Shown here: piece after piece, positions 26,966 through 33,673 of the stretch | How the letters are laid out: every line of letters starts with the position of its first letter | Position numbering within the stretch: position 1 is the first letter of the stretch | Source: Anabaena sp. 4-3 | GTDB taxonomy: Bacteria > Cyanobacteriota > Cyanobacteriia > Cyanobacteriales > Nostocaceae | Assembly (NCBI RefSeq): GCF_001597745.1 | Contig: NZ_LUHJ01000046.1 | Span: forward strand, 1 to 43,509 | Direction: 5' to 3' | Length of the DNA stretch: 43,509 nt | Notes under the pieces: model-generated | Told to the model about the DNA's origin: nothing | The model's database searches: none | What the model saw: the letters and a program-made list of their open reading frames with translations, nothing else | Translations under genes and position numbers: made by a program

Positions 26966-26991
26966 ATTTTAGCTAGAAGTCACGCTATAAT
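26966..26991 (+). promoter_or_regulatory. Operator/promoter ATTTTAGC-N10-GCTATAAT for the 27026 gene
   Basis: ATTTTAGC (26966-26973), TAGAAGTCAC, then GCTATAAT (26984-26991) with the -10 box TATAAT. The same 8-10-8 geometry occurs at 25786, 26042 and 29361. The start codon is 34 bp downstream. Confidence 0.7.
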
Positions 26992-27012
26992 AGTTATGTA
27001 AACATTCAACAA

Positions 27013-27024
27013 GGCATCCGACCA
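27013..27024 (+). promoter_or_regulatory. Start-abutting leader motif GGCATCCGACCA
   Basis: AAGGCATCCGACCA sits one base before the ATG at 27026. The AAGG at its front lies at normal Shine-Dalgarno distance, but the following CATCCGACC is also conserved in five copies. Confidence 0.7.
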
Positions 27025-27025
27025 A

Positions 27026-27223
27026 ATGATTGCTGAAGATAGAATTAGCCCAGTGTCAATTTTAGACCCACATAGTCAAACCTGGGGACAGATTACAGGA
27101 GCTTGCTTAGAGGATGGACACCTGAGATTAATTTGGGTATCCCATGACAAAAAAAGAGTAATTTTAATGGCTCCTGACACAGTTCAGACATTATTCAACT
27201 GCTTTAAAACAGCACCTTTCTAA
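27026..27223 (+). CDS. Small protein, unknown, first gene of the antirestriction cluster
   Basis: 65 aa (MIAEDRISPVSILDPHSQTW...). It is beta-rich in appearance (GHLRLIWVSHDKKRVILMAP), with no signal peptide or TM. It has the operator-promoter at 26966 and the GGCATCCGACCA leader, and is followed by a hairpin and then ardA. No family recognised, but promoter, leader and spacing support it as a real gene. Confidence 0.65.
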   Translation: MIAEDRISPVSILDPHSQTWGQITGACLEDGHLRLIWVSHDKKRVILMAPDTVQTLFNCFKTAPF

Positions 27224-27231
27224 TTAACTAA

Positions 27232-27260
27232 ATCTGCGATGGTCTAGGACTATCGCAGAT
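27232..27260 (+). terminator. Hairpin between the small gene and ardA
   Basis: ATCTGCGAT (27232-27240) pairs perfectly with ATCGCAGAT (27252-27260), with GTC-TAG-GAC inside. No T-run follows, so it may be a processing or attenuation hairpin instead of a classic terminator. Confidence 0.55.
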
Positions 27261-27332
27261 ATCAAACATTAGCGATCGCCGCCTTTGCGTGCCGAAGGTA
27301 TCGCTTCCTCTCTTCATTTCCTCATTTTAAAA

Positions 27333-27344
27333 GGCATCCGACCA
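27333..27344 (+). promoter_or_regulatory. Start-abutting leader motif at ardA
   Basis: AAAAGGCATCCGACC directly followed by ATG; the last A of the 12-mer is the first base of the start codon. Confidence 0.7.
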
Positions 27345-28138
27345 TGCAATTAATTTTCCAAACAGAAGCAGAAGCTTTCGCTGTAGCCGAGCAGCTTTAT
27401 GGTGTTCAACAAGTAGGTAAAGTTTTGATTACGGAAACAGTTGATTATCAGGCTTTAGAATTAGCGGTTAACTTAGCTGAGGTCAGTTTTCCAACTTTTA
27501 GTTTTCCCATTGTTAGCAGTTTAAAATGTCGTTTACCATTCCCCAGAGATGAACGGGAATGCAGCGACGAAAGCACCCCTAAAATTTATGTGGCTTGCTT
27601 GTCAGCTTACAATAACGGGTATTTACACGGACTTTGGATTGATGCTACCCAAGAACCGGAAGACATAGAAGATGATATTAAATGGATGTTGTCATGGTCG
27701 CCGGTAGCAGATGATCAAGATTGCGAGGAGTGGGCCATACATGATTATGAAAACTTTTACGACTTCTCATTGGGTGAGTATGAAAGTTTGGAGTATATCA
27801 GCAAATTAGCCCAGGCATTAGACGAAGCAGAAGAACCGGAAGCCCTAGCAGCATGGATCAACTATGCCAAGGATATGGTTAGAGAGCCAGATATTGAGAA
27901 ATTGGCAGAAGAGTTTAGCAGTTATTACTGTGGTCACTGGGAATCAGAGCGGGACTTTGTTTTAAAATCTGATGAAATTGAAGAAATTTATAATTGGGCA
28001 GAGTTTGAGAAACAATTTCAATTTTGGTCACAGCATATTAACTGGGATTCTGTAGCCAACGAGTTATTTATACAAGGCTATGATTCAGTTAAAGCTTCAC
28101 CCTATGGTATTTACGTTTTCCGTGAATATCACGGCTAG
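27344..28138 (+). CDS. ardA: ArdA-family antirestriction protein
   Basis: 264 aa, strongly acidic. The ArdA signature is clear: PKIYVACLSAYNNGYLHG, then LWIDA, an acidic stretch DIEDDIKWMLSWSP, EEWAIHDYENF, and the end YGIYVFREY. ArdA proteins mimic bent B-DNA and block type I restriction enzymes (and some modification), helping plasmids and conjugative elements to establish in a new host. An N-terminal ~75 residues precede the core, so it is longer than the ~165-aa enteric form. Placed after the regulon's leader motif, so probably co-regulated with the neighbouring accessory genes. Confidence 0.88.
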   Translation: MQLIFQTEAEAFAVAEQLYGVQQVGKVLITETVDYQALELAVNLAEVSFPTFSFPIVSSLKCRLPFPRDERECSDESTPKIYVACLSAYNNGYLHGLWIDATQEPEDIEDDIKWMLSWSPVADDQDCEEWAIHDYENFYDFSLGEYESLEYISKLAQALDEAEEPEALAAWINYAKDMVREPDIEKLAEEFSSYYCGHWESERDFVLKSDEIEEIYNWAEFEKQFQFWSQHINWDSVANELFIQGYDSVKASPYGIYVFREYHG

Positions 28139-28167
28139 TTAGTTTAAAGCGATCGCCTGTTGGGTGT

Positions 28168-28255
28168 GTAGGCGCAGCAGTCCGCCGCAGGCATCGCTCC
28201 CTCACTTCTCTACGAGACGCTACGCGAACATCCTCTAAGAATTTCCTCTAAGAAT
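28168..28255. repeat. Composite repeat module in front of the 28256 gene
   Basis: A ~28-bp element (GTAGGCGCAG...CCGCCGCAGGCATCGC), then a 48-bp segment from CGCTCC through CTCTACGAGACGCTACGCG to TCCTCTAAGAAT, then a second TTCCTCTAAGAAT touching the ATG. The 48-bp part is repeated with two mismatches at 28795-28842, but there the 28-bp element is inverted. Confidence 0.85.
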
Positions 28256-28750
28256 ATGATTGAAGAACTTTGCACTTGCTCTGAAACTTACGCTAAATAC
28301 TCACATCTTATCAATCCCTATCCAGAGAATCCAGAAAGTGAGCGATCGCTAGAATCTCTACATACATCAATCATTACGCCAGTGATTAACAAATTTGGTC
28401 AAGAGAATTTCAAGTTAACCTATGGTTTTTGTAGTAAGGACTTATTGAAATTCTTAAGGCGTGAAAAATCCCGTATTTGCGTCAAGACTGACCAACATCT
28501 TGCTCATGAAATTAATTCCAGAGGCAAATATTATTGCCATCATCTGGGAGCGGCTTGTGACTTGCAAATCATGGGGATTGATAGCAGAAAAGTCATCATT
28601 TTTCTTAAAACACTCAATTTCGACTCAATTTATTACTATGGACAGCATAAACCCGTTCATGTAAGTTGGTCGTCAACTCCCCGGCGCAAGATTTGGGAGT
28701 TTACCCCACAAAATACCCCCCAGCCATACAGTAATTACTACTGCGTTTAA
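28256..28750 (+). CDS. Peptidase M15/Hedgehog-like zinc-fold protein
   Basis: 164 aa. Residues ~80-140 contain KTDQHLAHE, CHHLGAACDL (fits the M15 zinc motif SxHxxGxAxD, with C in place of S) and HVSW near 135 as the possible third ligand. DD-peptidases of this fold cut peptidoglycan cross-links, but related phage and plasmid proteins of the same fold have no signal peptide and unclear substrates. This protein also lacks a signal peptide, so a cytosolic role is likely. The ATG directly abuts a reverse copy of the 15-bp repeat and there is no Shine-Dalgarno. Confidence 0.6.
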   Translation: MIEELCTCSETYAKYSHLINPYPENPESERSLESLHTSIITPVINKFGQENFKLTYGFCSKDLLKFLRREKSRICVKTDQHLAHEINSRGKYYCHHLGAACDLQIMGIDSRKVIIFLKTLNFDSIYYYGQHKPVHVSWSSTPRRKIWEFTPQNTPQPYSNYYCV

Positions 28751-28768
28751 ATTGACAGCAACAAAGGA

Positions 28769-28842
28769 GCGATGCCTGCGGCGGACTGCGCCTACGCTCC
28801 TTCACTTCTCTACCAGACGCTACGCGAACATCCTCTAAGAAT
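28769..28842. repeat. Composite repeat module in front of the 28846 gene
   Basis: GCGATGCCTGCGGCGG...CTACGC (28769-28797, opposite orientation to the copy at 28168) followed by the shared 48-bp segment ending in TCCTCTAAGAAT at 28842, three bases before ATG. Confidence 0.85.
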
Positions 28843-28845
28843 TTT

Positions 28846-29295
28846 ATGGAAGTCTCTTCAGAACTGAAAAGCCAAATATTTAGCAAGTACCTAGTTGCTG
28901 AACTGCTTTACAAAATCGGCCGCTTCAAGTGGGCTGATAATTTCTCTCGCCACGAGCTAATAATAGAAACTTGGGCTAATGGCTTGTGGGTAAAACAGGC
29001 TGGATTAATCAGCTACCATGACTTGGCAGAAGCGTTGAGAGAGGAAGCCAACTTTAAGGCTTATAATTTATCTGTTGAGCGAGTCAGACAAGGATTTTTA
29101 GTTTCTTCCTTCCAAAACTCTCATAAAAGATACTTCGTTCAATTGATCAAGGGTGCTGGCTGGAGTTGTAACTGCATGAAATATAAATGCTGGAACAACA
29201 GAATGAGTCAAGAATTACCGCAATTATTTCAGGCACTCAATGGTAAAATCTTTTGTCATCATATAGTGGCTGCTTACAACTTTATTAAGCATTAA
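28846..29295 (+). CDS. SWIM-type zinc-binding protein
   Basis: 149 aa. RYFVQLIKGAGWSCNCMKYKC followed by FCHHIVAAYNF gives the CxC...CxH arrangement of a SWIM zinc finger (C~109, C~111 and the late CHH). SWIM domains bind DNA or proteins and occur in transposases, helicases and recombination factors. The N-terminal ~90 residues are helical. Probably related to the protein at 29423. The ATG lies 3 bp after a reverse 15-bp repeat and no ribosome-binding site is visible. Confidence 0.6.
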   Translation: MEVSSELKSQIFSKYLVAELLYKIGRFKWADNFSRHELIIETWANGLWVKQAGLISYHDLAEALREEANFKAYNLSVERVRQGFLVSSFQNSHKRYFVQLIKGAGWSCNCMKYKCWNNRMSQELPQLFQALNGKIFCHHIVAAYNFIKH

Positions 29296-29301
29296 TTCAG
29301 G

Positions 29302-29334
29302 AGCAATCGCACACATCAAGCGGTCGCTTTTTTG
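29302..29334 (+). terminator. Possible terminator after the SWIM gene
   Basis: AGCAATCGC and GCGGTCGCT form an imperfect stem with an ACACATCAA loop, followed by TTTTTTG. Confidence 0.4.
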
Positions 29335-29360
29335 TCTCAAAATTTTATGCAATTATCTTG

Positions 29361-29386
29361 ATTATAGCAAGGTGACGCGCTATAAT
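29361..29386 (+). promoter_or_regulatory. Operator/promoter ATTATAGC-N10-GCTATAAT for the 29423 gene
   Basis: ATTATAGC (29361-29368), AAGGTGACGC, GCTATAAT (29379-29386): perfect 8-bp arms and ten-base spacer, -10 box TATAAT at 29381-29386, start codon ~37 bp downstream. Confidence 0.75.
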
Positions 29387-29410
29387 AAAAATCAATAGAC
29401 CTTAGAAAAA

Positions 29411-29422
29411 GGCATCCGACCA
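29411..29422 (+). promoter_or_regulatory. Start-abutting leader motif GGCATCCGACCA
   Basis: AAAAAGGCATCCGACCA immediately before ATG at 29423. Confidence 0.7.
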
Positions 29423-30121
29423 ATGACTCGTTTTTCTGCAAAGGCACATATCAGACCTGACTATAATTACTCTAACTTCCATAAATCCTTACTGCATGAA
29501 AATAACAGTGAAGATTACGCACTGCGGCATCTTTACAGCTTAGAAAATACTAAGCTTTTATTACAAAACTGGGGATGGAGTGCTGAGGAAATTAAACAAG
29601 GCATAGATTACGCAACTATCGACGTTTACAAACACGTTGTTTATTTGCATATCCCCAGCAAAATCGAAAAACGTAGCCAACTGATTAAAATTCGCGGTAT
29701 TTCTCGCTTCATTTCTAAAGCCGATTATGTAGATGTGTTGGTGAATCGCGCTTGGCAGAAAGCCGACCCCTACAAATTGCAGCCGGGTGACAACTGGGAT
29801 GATTTAATTGTTCGTGGTAACACAGGCGAATTTTATGAATTAAGACTATATAAATATGAAATTAGCTGTACCTGCCACGCCTATAGCGGCTTAGAAAAAG
29901 CCTTTGCCCAAGACCCAGTAGCCGCTAAACACTTAATGCTGAATCCTACAGCACAGGGTCAAATTCCCGACAAGCATATCTTTGCTGCTTGGAAATACTT
30001 AGGTTGTGAAACTTTACGCCAGTATGAATACTGCTGGTTGGAACGTAAAGAAGCAGCCATGAAAGAGCTATGGCAATTTGACCCTGACCCGGAACCCGAA
30101 CCAGAGTTAGCAGATTGGTAA
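29423..30121 (+). CDS. SWIM-like zinc-binding plasmid protein
   Basis: 232 aa. The C-terminal part has FYELRLYKYEISCTCHAYSG then a late KHIFAAWKYLG, a SWIM-like CxC...xH in which the second cysteine position is not clear. The acidic tail (DPDPEPEPELADW) is unusual. It has both the operator-promoter and the GGCATCCGACCA leader, so it belongs to the same regulon as the 27026 gene. Function unknown; DNA or protein binding is a reasonable inference. Confidence 0.65.
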   Translation: MTRFSAKAHIRPDYNYSNFHKSLLHENNSEDYALRHLYSLENTKLLLQNWGWSAEEIKQGIDYATIDVYKHVVYLHIPSKIEKRSQLIKIRGISRFISKADYVDVLVNRAWQKADPYKLQPGDNWDDLIVRGNTGEFYELRLYKYEISCTCHAYSGLEKAFAQDPVAAKHLMLNPTAQGQIPDKHIFAAWKYLGCETLRQYEYCWLERKEAAMKELWQFDPDPEPEPELADW

Positions 30122-30174
30122 AAGAAGCTGGCCGCCTGCCCACAGCCATAAGCGAGGGTAAGCCCAGCAACACA

Positions 30175-30186
30175 GGCATCCGACCA
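30175..30186 (+). promoter_or_regulatory. Leader motif GGCATCCGACCA before a leader peptide
   Basis: Same 12-mer; here it is followed by AGGAAACC and an 11-codon frame, not directly by a long gene. Confidence 0.65.
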
Positions 30187-30194
30187 AGGAAACC

Positions 30195-30230
30195 ATGCTA
30201 CCGGGCAATTTCATACTAGCACAGGAGTAA
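30195..30230 (+). CDS. Possible 11-codon leader peptide coupled to the next gene
   Basis: ATG at 30195 with AGGAAA upstream encodes MLPGNFILAQE then TAA. Its last codons (CAG-GAG-TAA) form the AGGAG ribosome-binding site of the 53-aa gene starting at 30236, an arrangement typical of translational coupling. Confidence 0.4.
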   Translation: MLPGNFILAQE

Positions 30231-30235
30231 AAACT

Positions 30236-30397
30236 ATGGACATCAAACAGATTTTAGAAAAGCTAAGTGACTTAATCAGCGAACTGGAAACCTTAATTAA
30301 TGAGGCTGACACAGAGGAAGCCGATGAAGGTTTTATCAGTGACCTGGACTTTGGACTAAGCCATTTACAGCAAGCTTACGAACGTAAGAACAAATAG
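30236..30397 (+). CDS. Small acidic helical protein
   Basis: 53 aa (MDIKQILEKLSDLISELETL...). It is a good amphipathic coiled-coil heptad pattern with acidic middle (EADTEEADEG) and basic end. AGGAG lies at 9 nt before the ATG. It follows the 232-aa SWIM-like gene in the same orientation. Function unknown. Confidence 0.65.
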   Translation: MDIKQILEKLSDLISELETLINEADTEEADEGFISDLDFGLSHLQQAYERKNK

Positions 30398-30445
30398 TCA
30401 AACTGGGTAGGCGATCGCCTACCCAAAGCACACAAAATTTCAGAT

Positions 30446-30460
30446 TTTTCCTCTAAGAAT
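30446..30460 (-). repeat. 15-bp dispersed repeat, reverse copy before a start codon
   Basis: TTTTCCTCTAAGAAT, then CTACC and ATG at 30466. A HIP1 octamer precedes it at about 30411. Confidence 0.88.
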
Positions 30461-30465
30461 CTACC

Positions 30466-30861
30466 ATGACCCCAGAGCAAATAGACCTTTGGCTACAAAT
30501 CCAACATCGGCAAATGCTGGCACTAGAGCGCATTGCCGACTTACTAGATAAAGCCACAACCAGCACGAAAGCACCAAATTATCAGCGAAAGATTGAGGAG
30601 TTTAAACATTTTGATTGGTCTACAATTGATGCAACTGTTGAACGTGCCGATCAATATGGTGCGGCGATAGTAACTTGGAAAGGATACCAGTTTGTTAGGC
30701 GATCGCCGTCTAATAAGTTTGGTGCAGCCGTTTGGTTTAGTCGCTGTACTGGTAAGGATGAAACAACAGGCGAAAATGTCTATGAACGGCTAATTACGTT
30801 TAAACCATTGGCAGATAAGGAAGTAGATCCACTACCTGAGAAAGTTAGCCGCTATTTGTAG
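30466..30861 (+). CDS. Plasmid protein of unknown function
   Basis: 131 aa. An N-terminal helix (EQIDLWLQIQHRQMLALERIADLLD) is followed by a compact domain with DWSTIDATVERADQYGAAIVTWKGYQFVRRSP and AAVWFSRCTGKDE. The start is preceded by a reverse 15-bp repeat and lacks a clear Shine-Dalgarno. The style (Trp/Tyr/Arg on beta-strands) would suit a single-strand DNA-binding or plasmid maintenance protein, but nothing decides it. Confidence 0.6.
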   Translation: MTPEQIDLWLQIQHRQMLALERIADLLDKATTSTKAPNYQRKIEEFKHFDWSTIDATVERADQYGAAIVTWKGYQFVRRSPSNKFGAAVWFSRCTGKDETTGENVYERLITFKPLADKEVDPLPEKVSRYL

Positions 30862-30867
30862 GCAACC

Positions 30868-30903
30868 TAACCAAAGGTTAAACCCTAGTCAGAGCAATTA
30901 GGG
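30868..30903 (+). terminator. Tandem small hairpins after the 30466 gene
   Basis: TAACC-AAA-GGTTA (30868-30880) then CCCTA (30883-30887) pairing with TAGGG (30899-30903). No long T-run; a weak terminator or the 5' edge of the structured element that follows. Confidence 0.45.
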
Positions 30904-30915
30904 CTTGTGTCTCAA

Positions 30916-31042
30916 CAGCCAAAAATGCAACTAGGCGATGAGCTAGGCCAGCACTCAGAACCGCCGCGTTGCCGCAGCAGTTTTTGATGATGCTGTGTCT
31001 AGCTCATCGGGCTGGCGAGCGGGAAAGTTGCATTTTTGGCTG
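30916..31042. ncRNA. Nested inverted-repeat element, candidate structured RNA or replication/transfer hairpin
   Basis: Outer arms CAGCCAAAAATGCAACT (30916-30932) and AGTTGCATTTTTGGCTG (31026-31042) pair over 17 bp without mismatch. Inner arms CGATGAGCTAG (30936-30946) and CTAGCTCATCG (30999-31009) pair over 11 bp. A small CAGCA/TGCTG hairpin lies within. The whole ~127-nt element folds as a long two-stage stem. No protein gene covers 30862-31245. Its promoter and direction are not evident. Confidence 0.55.
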
Positions 31043-31166
31043 CCAGGATATCTCGTGATTCGCGTTACTCCATAAAACAAGAGAGCAAAGCCCCCAACTG
31101 CCTAGAAACTGGCTACGTTTTGAAATGCTTGTTACTGTGGAATAAATATTGATTTATATTTAGTTT

Positions 31167-31188
31167 ATATGCAGTGTACACTGCATAT
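31167..31188. promoter_or_regulatory. 22-bp perfect palindrome, operator of the helicase gene
   Basis: Perfect palindrome centred on GCAGTGTACACTGC, extended by ATAT on each side, placed ~60 bp before the helicase start and beside A+T-rich promoter-like sequence (TTTAGTTTATATG). TGTACACT also occurs in the upstream region of the XRE gene at 34443. A 15-of-16 match, GCAGTGTACGCTGCAT, occurs inside the helicase gene at 33385-33400. Confidence 0.65.
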
Positions 31189-31206
31189 TTGATTTCTTGA
31201 ACTAAA

Positions 31207-31245
31207 AGCATCCGACCATTCGCGCAGCGTGTCGAAGACAAGACT
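31207..31245 (+). promoter_or_regulatory. Leader motif separated from its start codon by a short repeat insertion
   Basis: AGCATCCGACCA (31207-31218) is followed by 27 bases (TTCGCGCAGCGTGTCG...) before ATG at 31246. In the other genes the motif touches the ATG. The inserted sequence resembles the TTCGCGTAGCGTCTC dispersed repeat seen near 17194 and, inverted, near 28208. Confidence 0.6.
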
Positions 31246-33513
31246 ATGCCTAATTACAACCCAAAAACTGAACATTTAATCAAGCAAAAAGCAGCTTGGC
31301 AACACTTACCGACTAAAGCTATACGAGTACCTGAGATTTTCTTAGAGGAAATTGAGAGATACGCTCGTTGGCTGGATAGCCACTCCGCAGGAGTATCGCT
31401 CGATGGGCAAACCAGCCCATTTGAATTTGTGATATCTGCGCTGGATAAACTTAGCCAGGATGAATTAGAGCAAATCAAACTGGCTATAGAGTGCTTAACT
31501 AGCAACACTGCTAACGAAATATCTCAGCCCCAGGAAATCCAACTATCTGACGCTGAAATTGCCGCGTACAAAGCAAAGTTTGGATTTGTTCCTTCAAAGT
31601 ATCAACTAGCGATCGCTGACTGGATTCTAAGAGGAAATGGTCACGGCTGCTGTAATGCTGTAGCTGGTTCTGGTAAGAGCAGTACACTTAGGATTGTTGC
31701 TAAAACCCTTGTAGAATCAGGATTAAGACCAAGCGAAATTAAAATTTGTGTATTTGGTAAACTTAACGCCCAGGACTTGATTAAAAAGTTTGGAGCAGCC
31801 TGGAAAGAATCAATATCTACGCTCCACAGTGCTGGATTCTCATTGCTAAAGAAGCATCTAGGAATTAAAAGCAGCTATGATGTTGATGTTTCTAGCCTTA
31901 AATACAAACGTATTACCCAAGACCTAGAATTGATTCCTAAGCGTGGTAGCTACTCTGGCAGATTGCGACAGGAATACATCATTGGCAATGACAATGATTT
32001 TCTTAAATTAATTGACTTGGTAAGATTAACCAACCAACAGCCCACAGAAGACATTATTCGGGCGATCGCTCTCCATTTTGAAATTGATGATATTTGGAAA
32101 CCCGATTTAATAGCCCAGTGGATTCAGTATTGTTTAAACATTGGTGAGCAGAAGGCCATAAACAAGGAAGGTTTTGATTTTACTGATCAGATTTGGCTAC
32201 CTGTGAAGTGGCGGCTGGGAGACATGAAAGGATTTAAACCTTATAAATTTGTGTTAGTGGACGAGTGCCAAGACTTAAACGCCGCACAGTTGGAACTTGC
32301 CCTGATGCTCGCTGGCAATACCGGACGCATATTGGCAGTAGGCGACCCCAGACAGGCAATTATGGGATTCGCCGGAGCAGATGACCAAAGTTATATGAAT
32401 ATAGTCGCGCGTACCAAGGCTGTAGAATTGCCACTTTCAATCTGCTACAGATGTCCGCGATCGCATATCTCCTTAGTTAACAAAATATTCCCCTATATCC
32501 CCATTGAACCAGCACCAGAAGCTGCGGAGGGAATTATCACCCACATCGAGAGTGATCAGGTTGAGGATGATCTTAAAAACGGTGACATGATTATTGGTAG
32601 AAAAACCGCACCGTTAGTATCACTCTGCATAAAACTCATTAGCAGAGGAATTAAAGCGACTGTAAAAGGTAAAGATATCGGGGAATCTCTTAAAAAAGAC
32701 CTGGATGATATAGCCAAATTACCCGGTTACAGCTACGAATTTTTTAATGATGCCGTGGCAATGTACCACGGAATTAAAGCGCAACAGTACCAGGGCTTAG
32801 ATAACGAGGAACAAATGCTTGAAAATTTGAAAGATAAAATTCAAGCAATCACAATTATTTACCAGTCACATCCCGAAGCAAGGGGAATTGATGACTTGAA
32901 GTATTGTATTGACAGATTATTCAGTAATGACAATTCACCAATCACCCTTAGCACTTGCCATCGTGCCAAAGGCTTGGAGAGCGATCGCATATTTATTTAT
33001 AAACCGGAAGATATGCCAATGACATGGAGAAACCAACAAAATTGGCAGTTAGAACAGGAGAAAAATTTACTCTATGTTGCACTAACCCGCAGTAAATCTG
33101 AGTTGTTTATTGTGGGTGATCCTGACTGGTGTAGAAAACCTACTACTGCTCAGAAGAAACATGAACCATCTGTTACTACAGTCTCCCAATCTAGTACACC
33201 TAAAAATAATTCATCCTATGAGCTTCTTGAAGCTAAAGAACAGTTAAATTTTGATTTAACTCCACTATTTCCAAACGAAGCATCTAGAGAGAGATTAATC
33301 ACGAAATTGATTGACAGTCCCCTCTCCCTTGATGATCTTGAAGCTTCAGGAAATATCATATTTACTTCAGAAAAAAATAGAACCGCAGTGTACGCTGCAT
33401 TTAATAGGTACTGGGAAAAAATTTATGGACAACAAAACAGCCCTAGCCGCCCTAGCTTACATAACTGGGATATGGAATCAACCCTCTGGACTAGCGATGA
33501 TGACTATTTCTAA
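31246..33513 (+). CDS. UvrD/PcrA-like SF1 helicase with N-terminal and C-terminal extensions
   Basis: 755 aa. Walker A AVAGSGKSS (138-146), VLVDECQDLN (DExx box), AVGDPRQAIMGFAGAD, ICYRCPRSH (motif IV), TCHRAKGLESDRIFI (motif V) and LLYVALTRSKSELF (motif VI) define an SF1A helicase. The first ~110 residues are unassigned and include IFLEE, which is translated from an in-frame 15-bp repeat (31338-31350). A second in-frame repeat encodes WILRGN at 126-131, close to the Walker motif. Linked to a 22-bp palindromic operator. Plasmid replication or conjugal DNA processing is a plausible role; not shown. Confidence 0.82.
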   Translation: MPNYNPKTEHLIKQKAAWQHLPTKAIRVPEIFLEEIERYARWLDSHSAGVSLDGQTSPFEFVISALDKLSQDELEQIKLAIECLTSNTANEISQPQEIQLSDAEIAAYKAKFGFVPSKYQLAIADWILRGNGHGCCNAVAGSGKSSTLRIVAKTLVESGLRPSEIKICVFGKLNAQDLIKKFGAAWKESISTLHSAGFSLLKKHLGIKSSYDVDVSSLKYKRITQDLELIPKRGSYSGRLRQEYIIGNDNDFLKLIDLVRLTNQQPTEDIIRAIALHFEIDDIWKPDLIAQWIQYCLNIGEQKAINKEGFDFTDQIWLPVKWRLGDMKGFKPYKFVLVDECQDLNAAQLELALMLAGNTGRILAVGDPRQAIMGFAGADDQSYMNIVARTKAVELPLSICYRCPRSHISLVNKIFPYIPIEPAPEAAEGIITHIESDQVEDDLKNGDMIIGRKTAPLVSLCIKLISRGIKATVKGKDIGESLKKDLDDIAKLPGYSYEFFNDAVAMYHGIKAQQYQGLDNEEQMLENLKDKIQAITIIYQSHPEARGIDDLKYCIDRLFSNDNSPITLSTCHRAKGLESDRIFIYKPEDMPMTWRNQQNWQLEQEKNLLYVALTRSKSELFIVGDPDWCRKPTTAQKKHEPSVTTVSQSSTPKNNSSYELLEAKEQLNFDLTPLFPNEASRERLITKLIDSPLSLDDLEASGNIIFTSEKNRTAVYAAFNRYWEKIYGQQNSPSRPSLHNWDMESTLWTSDDDYF

Positions 33514-33602
33514 CTAGCAACGCAGCGATCGCCTACGCTCCGCCCCACTACATACATGACTTACCCTCCCTAAGTCATCTCTGGAACGGCGATCGCCTGA
33601 AT

Positions 33603-33617
33603 TTTTCCTCTAAGAAT
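33603..33617 (-). repeat. 15-bp dispersed repeat, reverse copy
   Basis: TTTTCCTCTAAGAAT two bases before an ATG, but that ATG opens only a four-codon frame (M-Q-R-C-stop). HIP1 sites flank it at ~33525 and ~33590. Confidence 0.85.
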
Positions 33618-33673
33618 TATGCAGAGGTGCTAAATGTTGTGTGATTTGTCGCACCTCCTAGCAGAGAGTTGGA

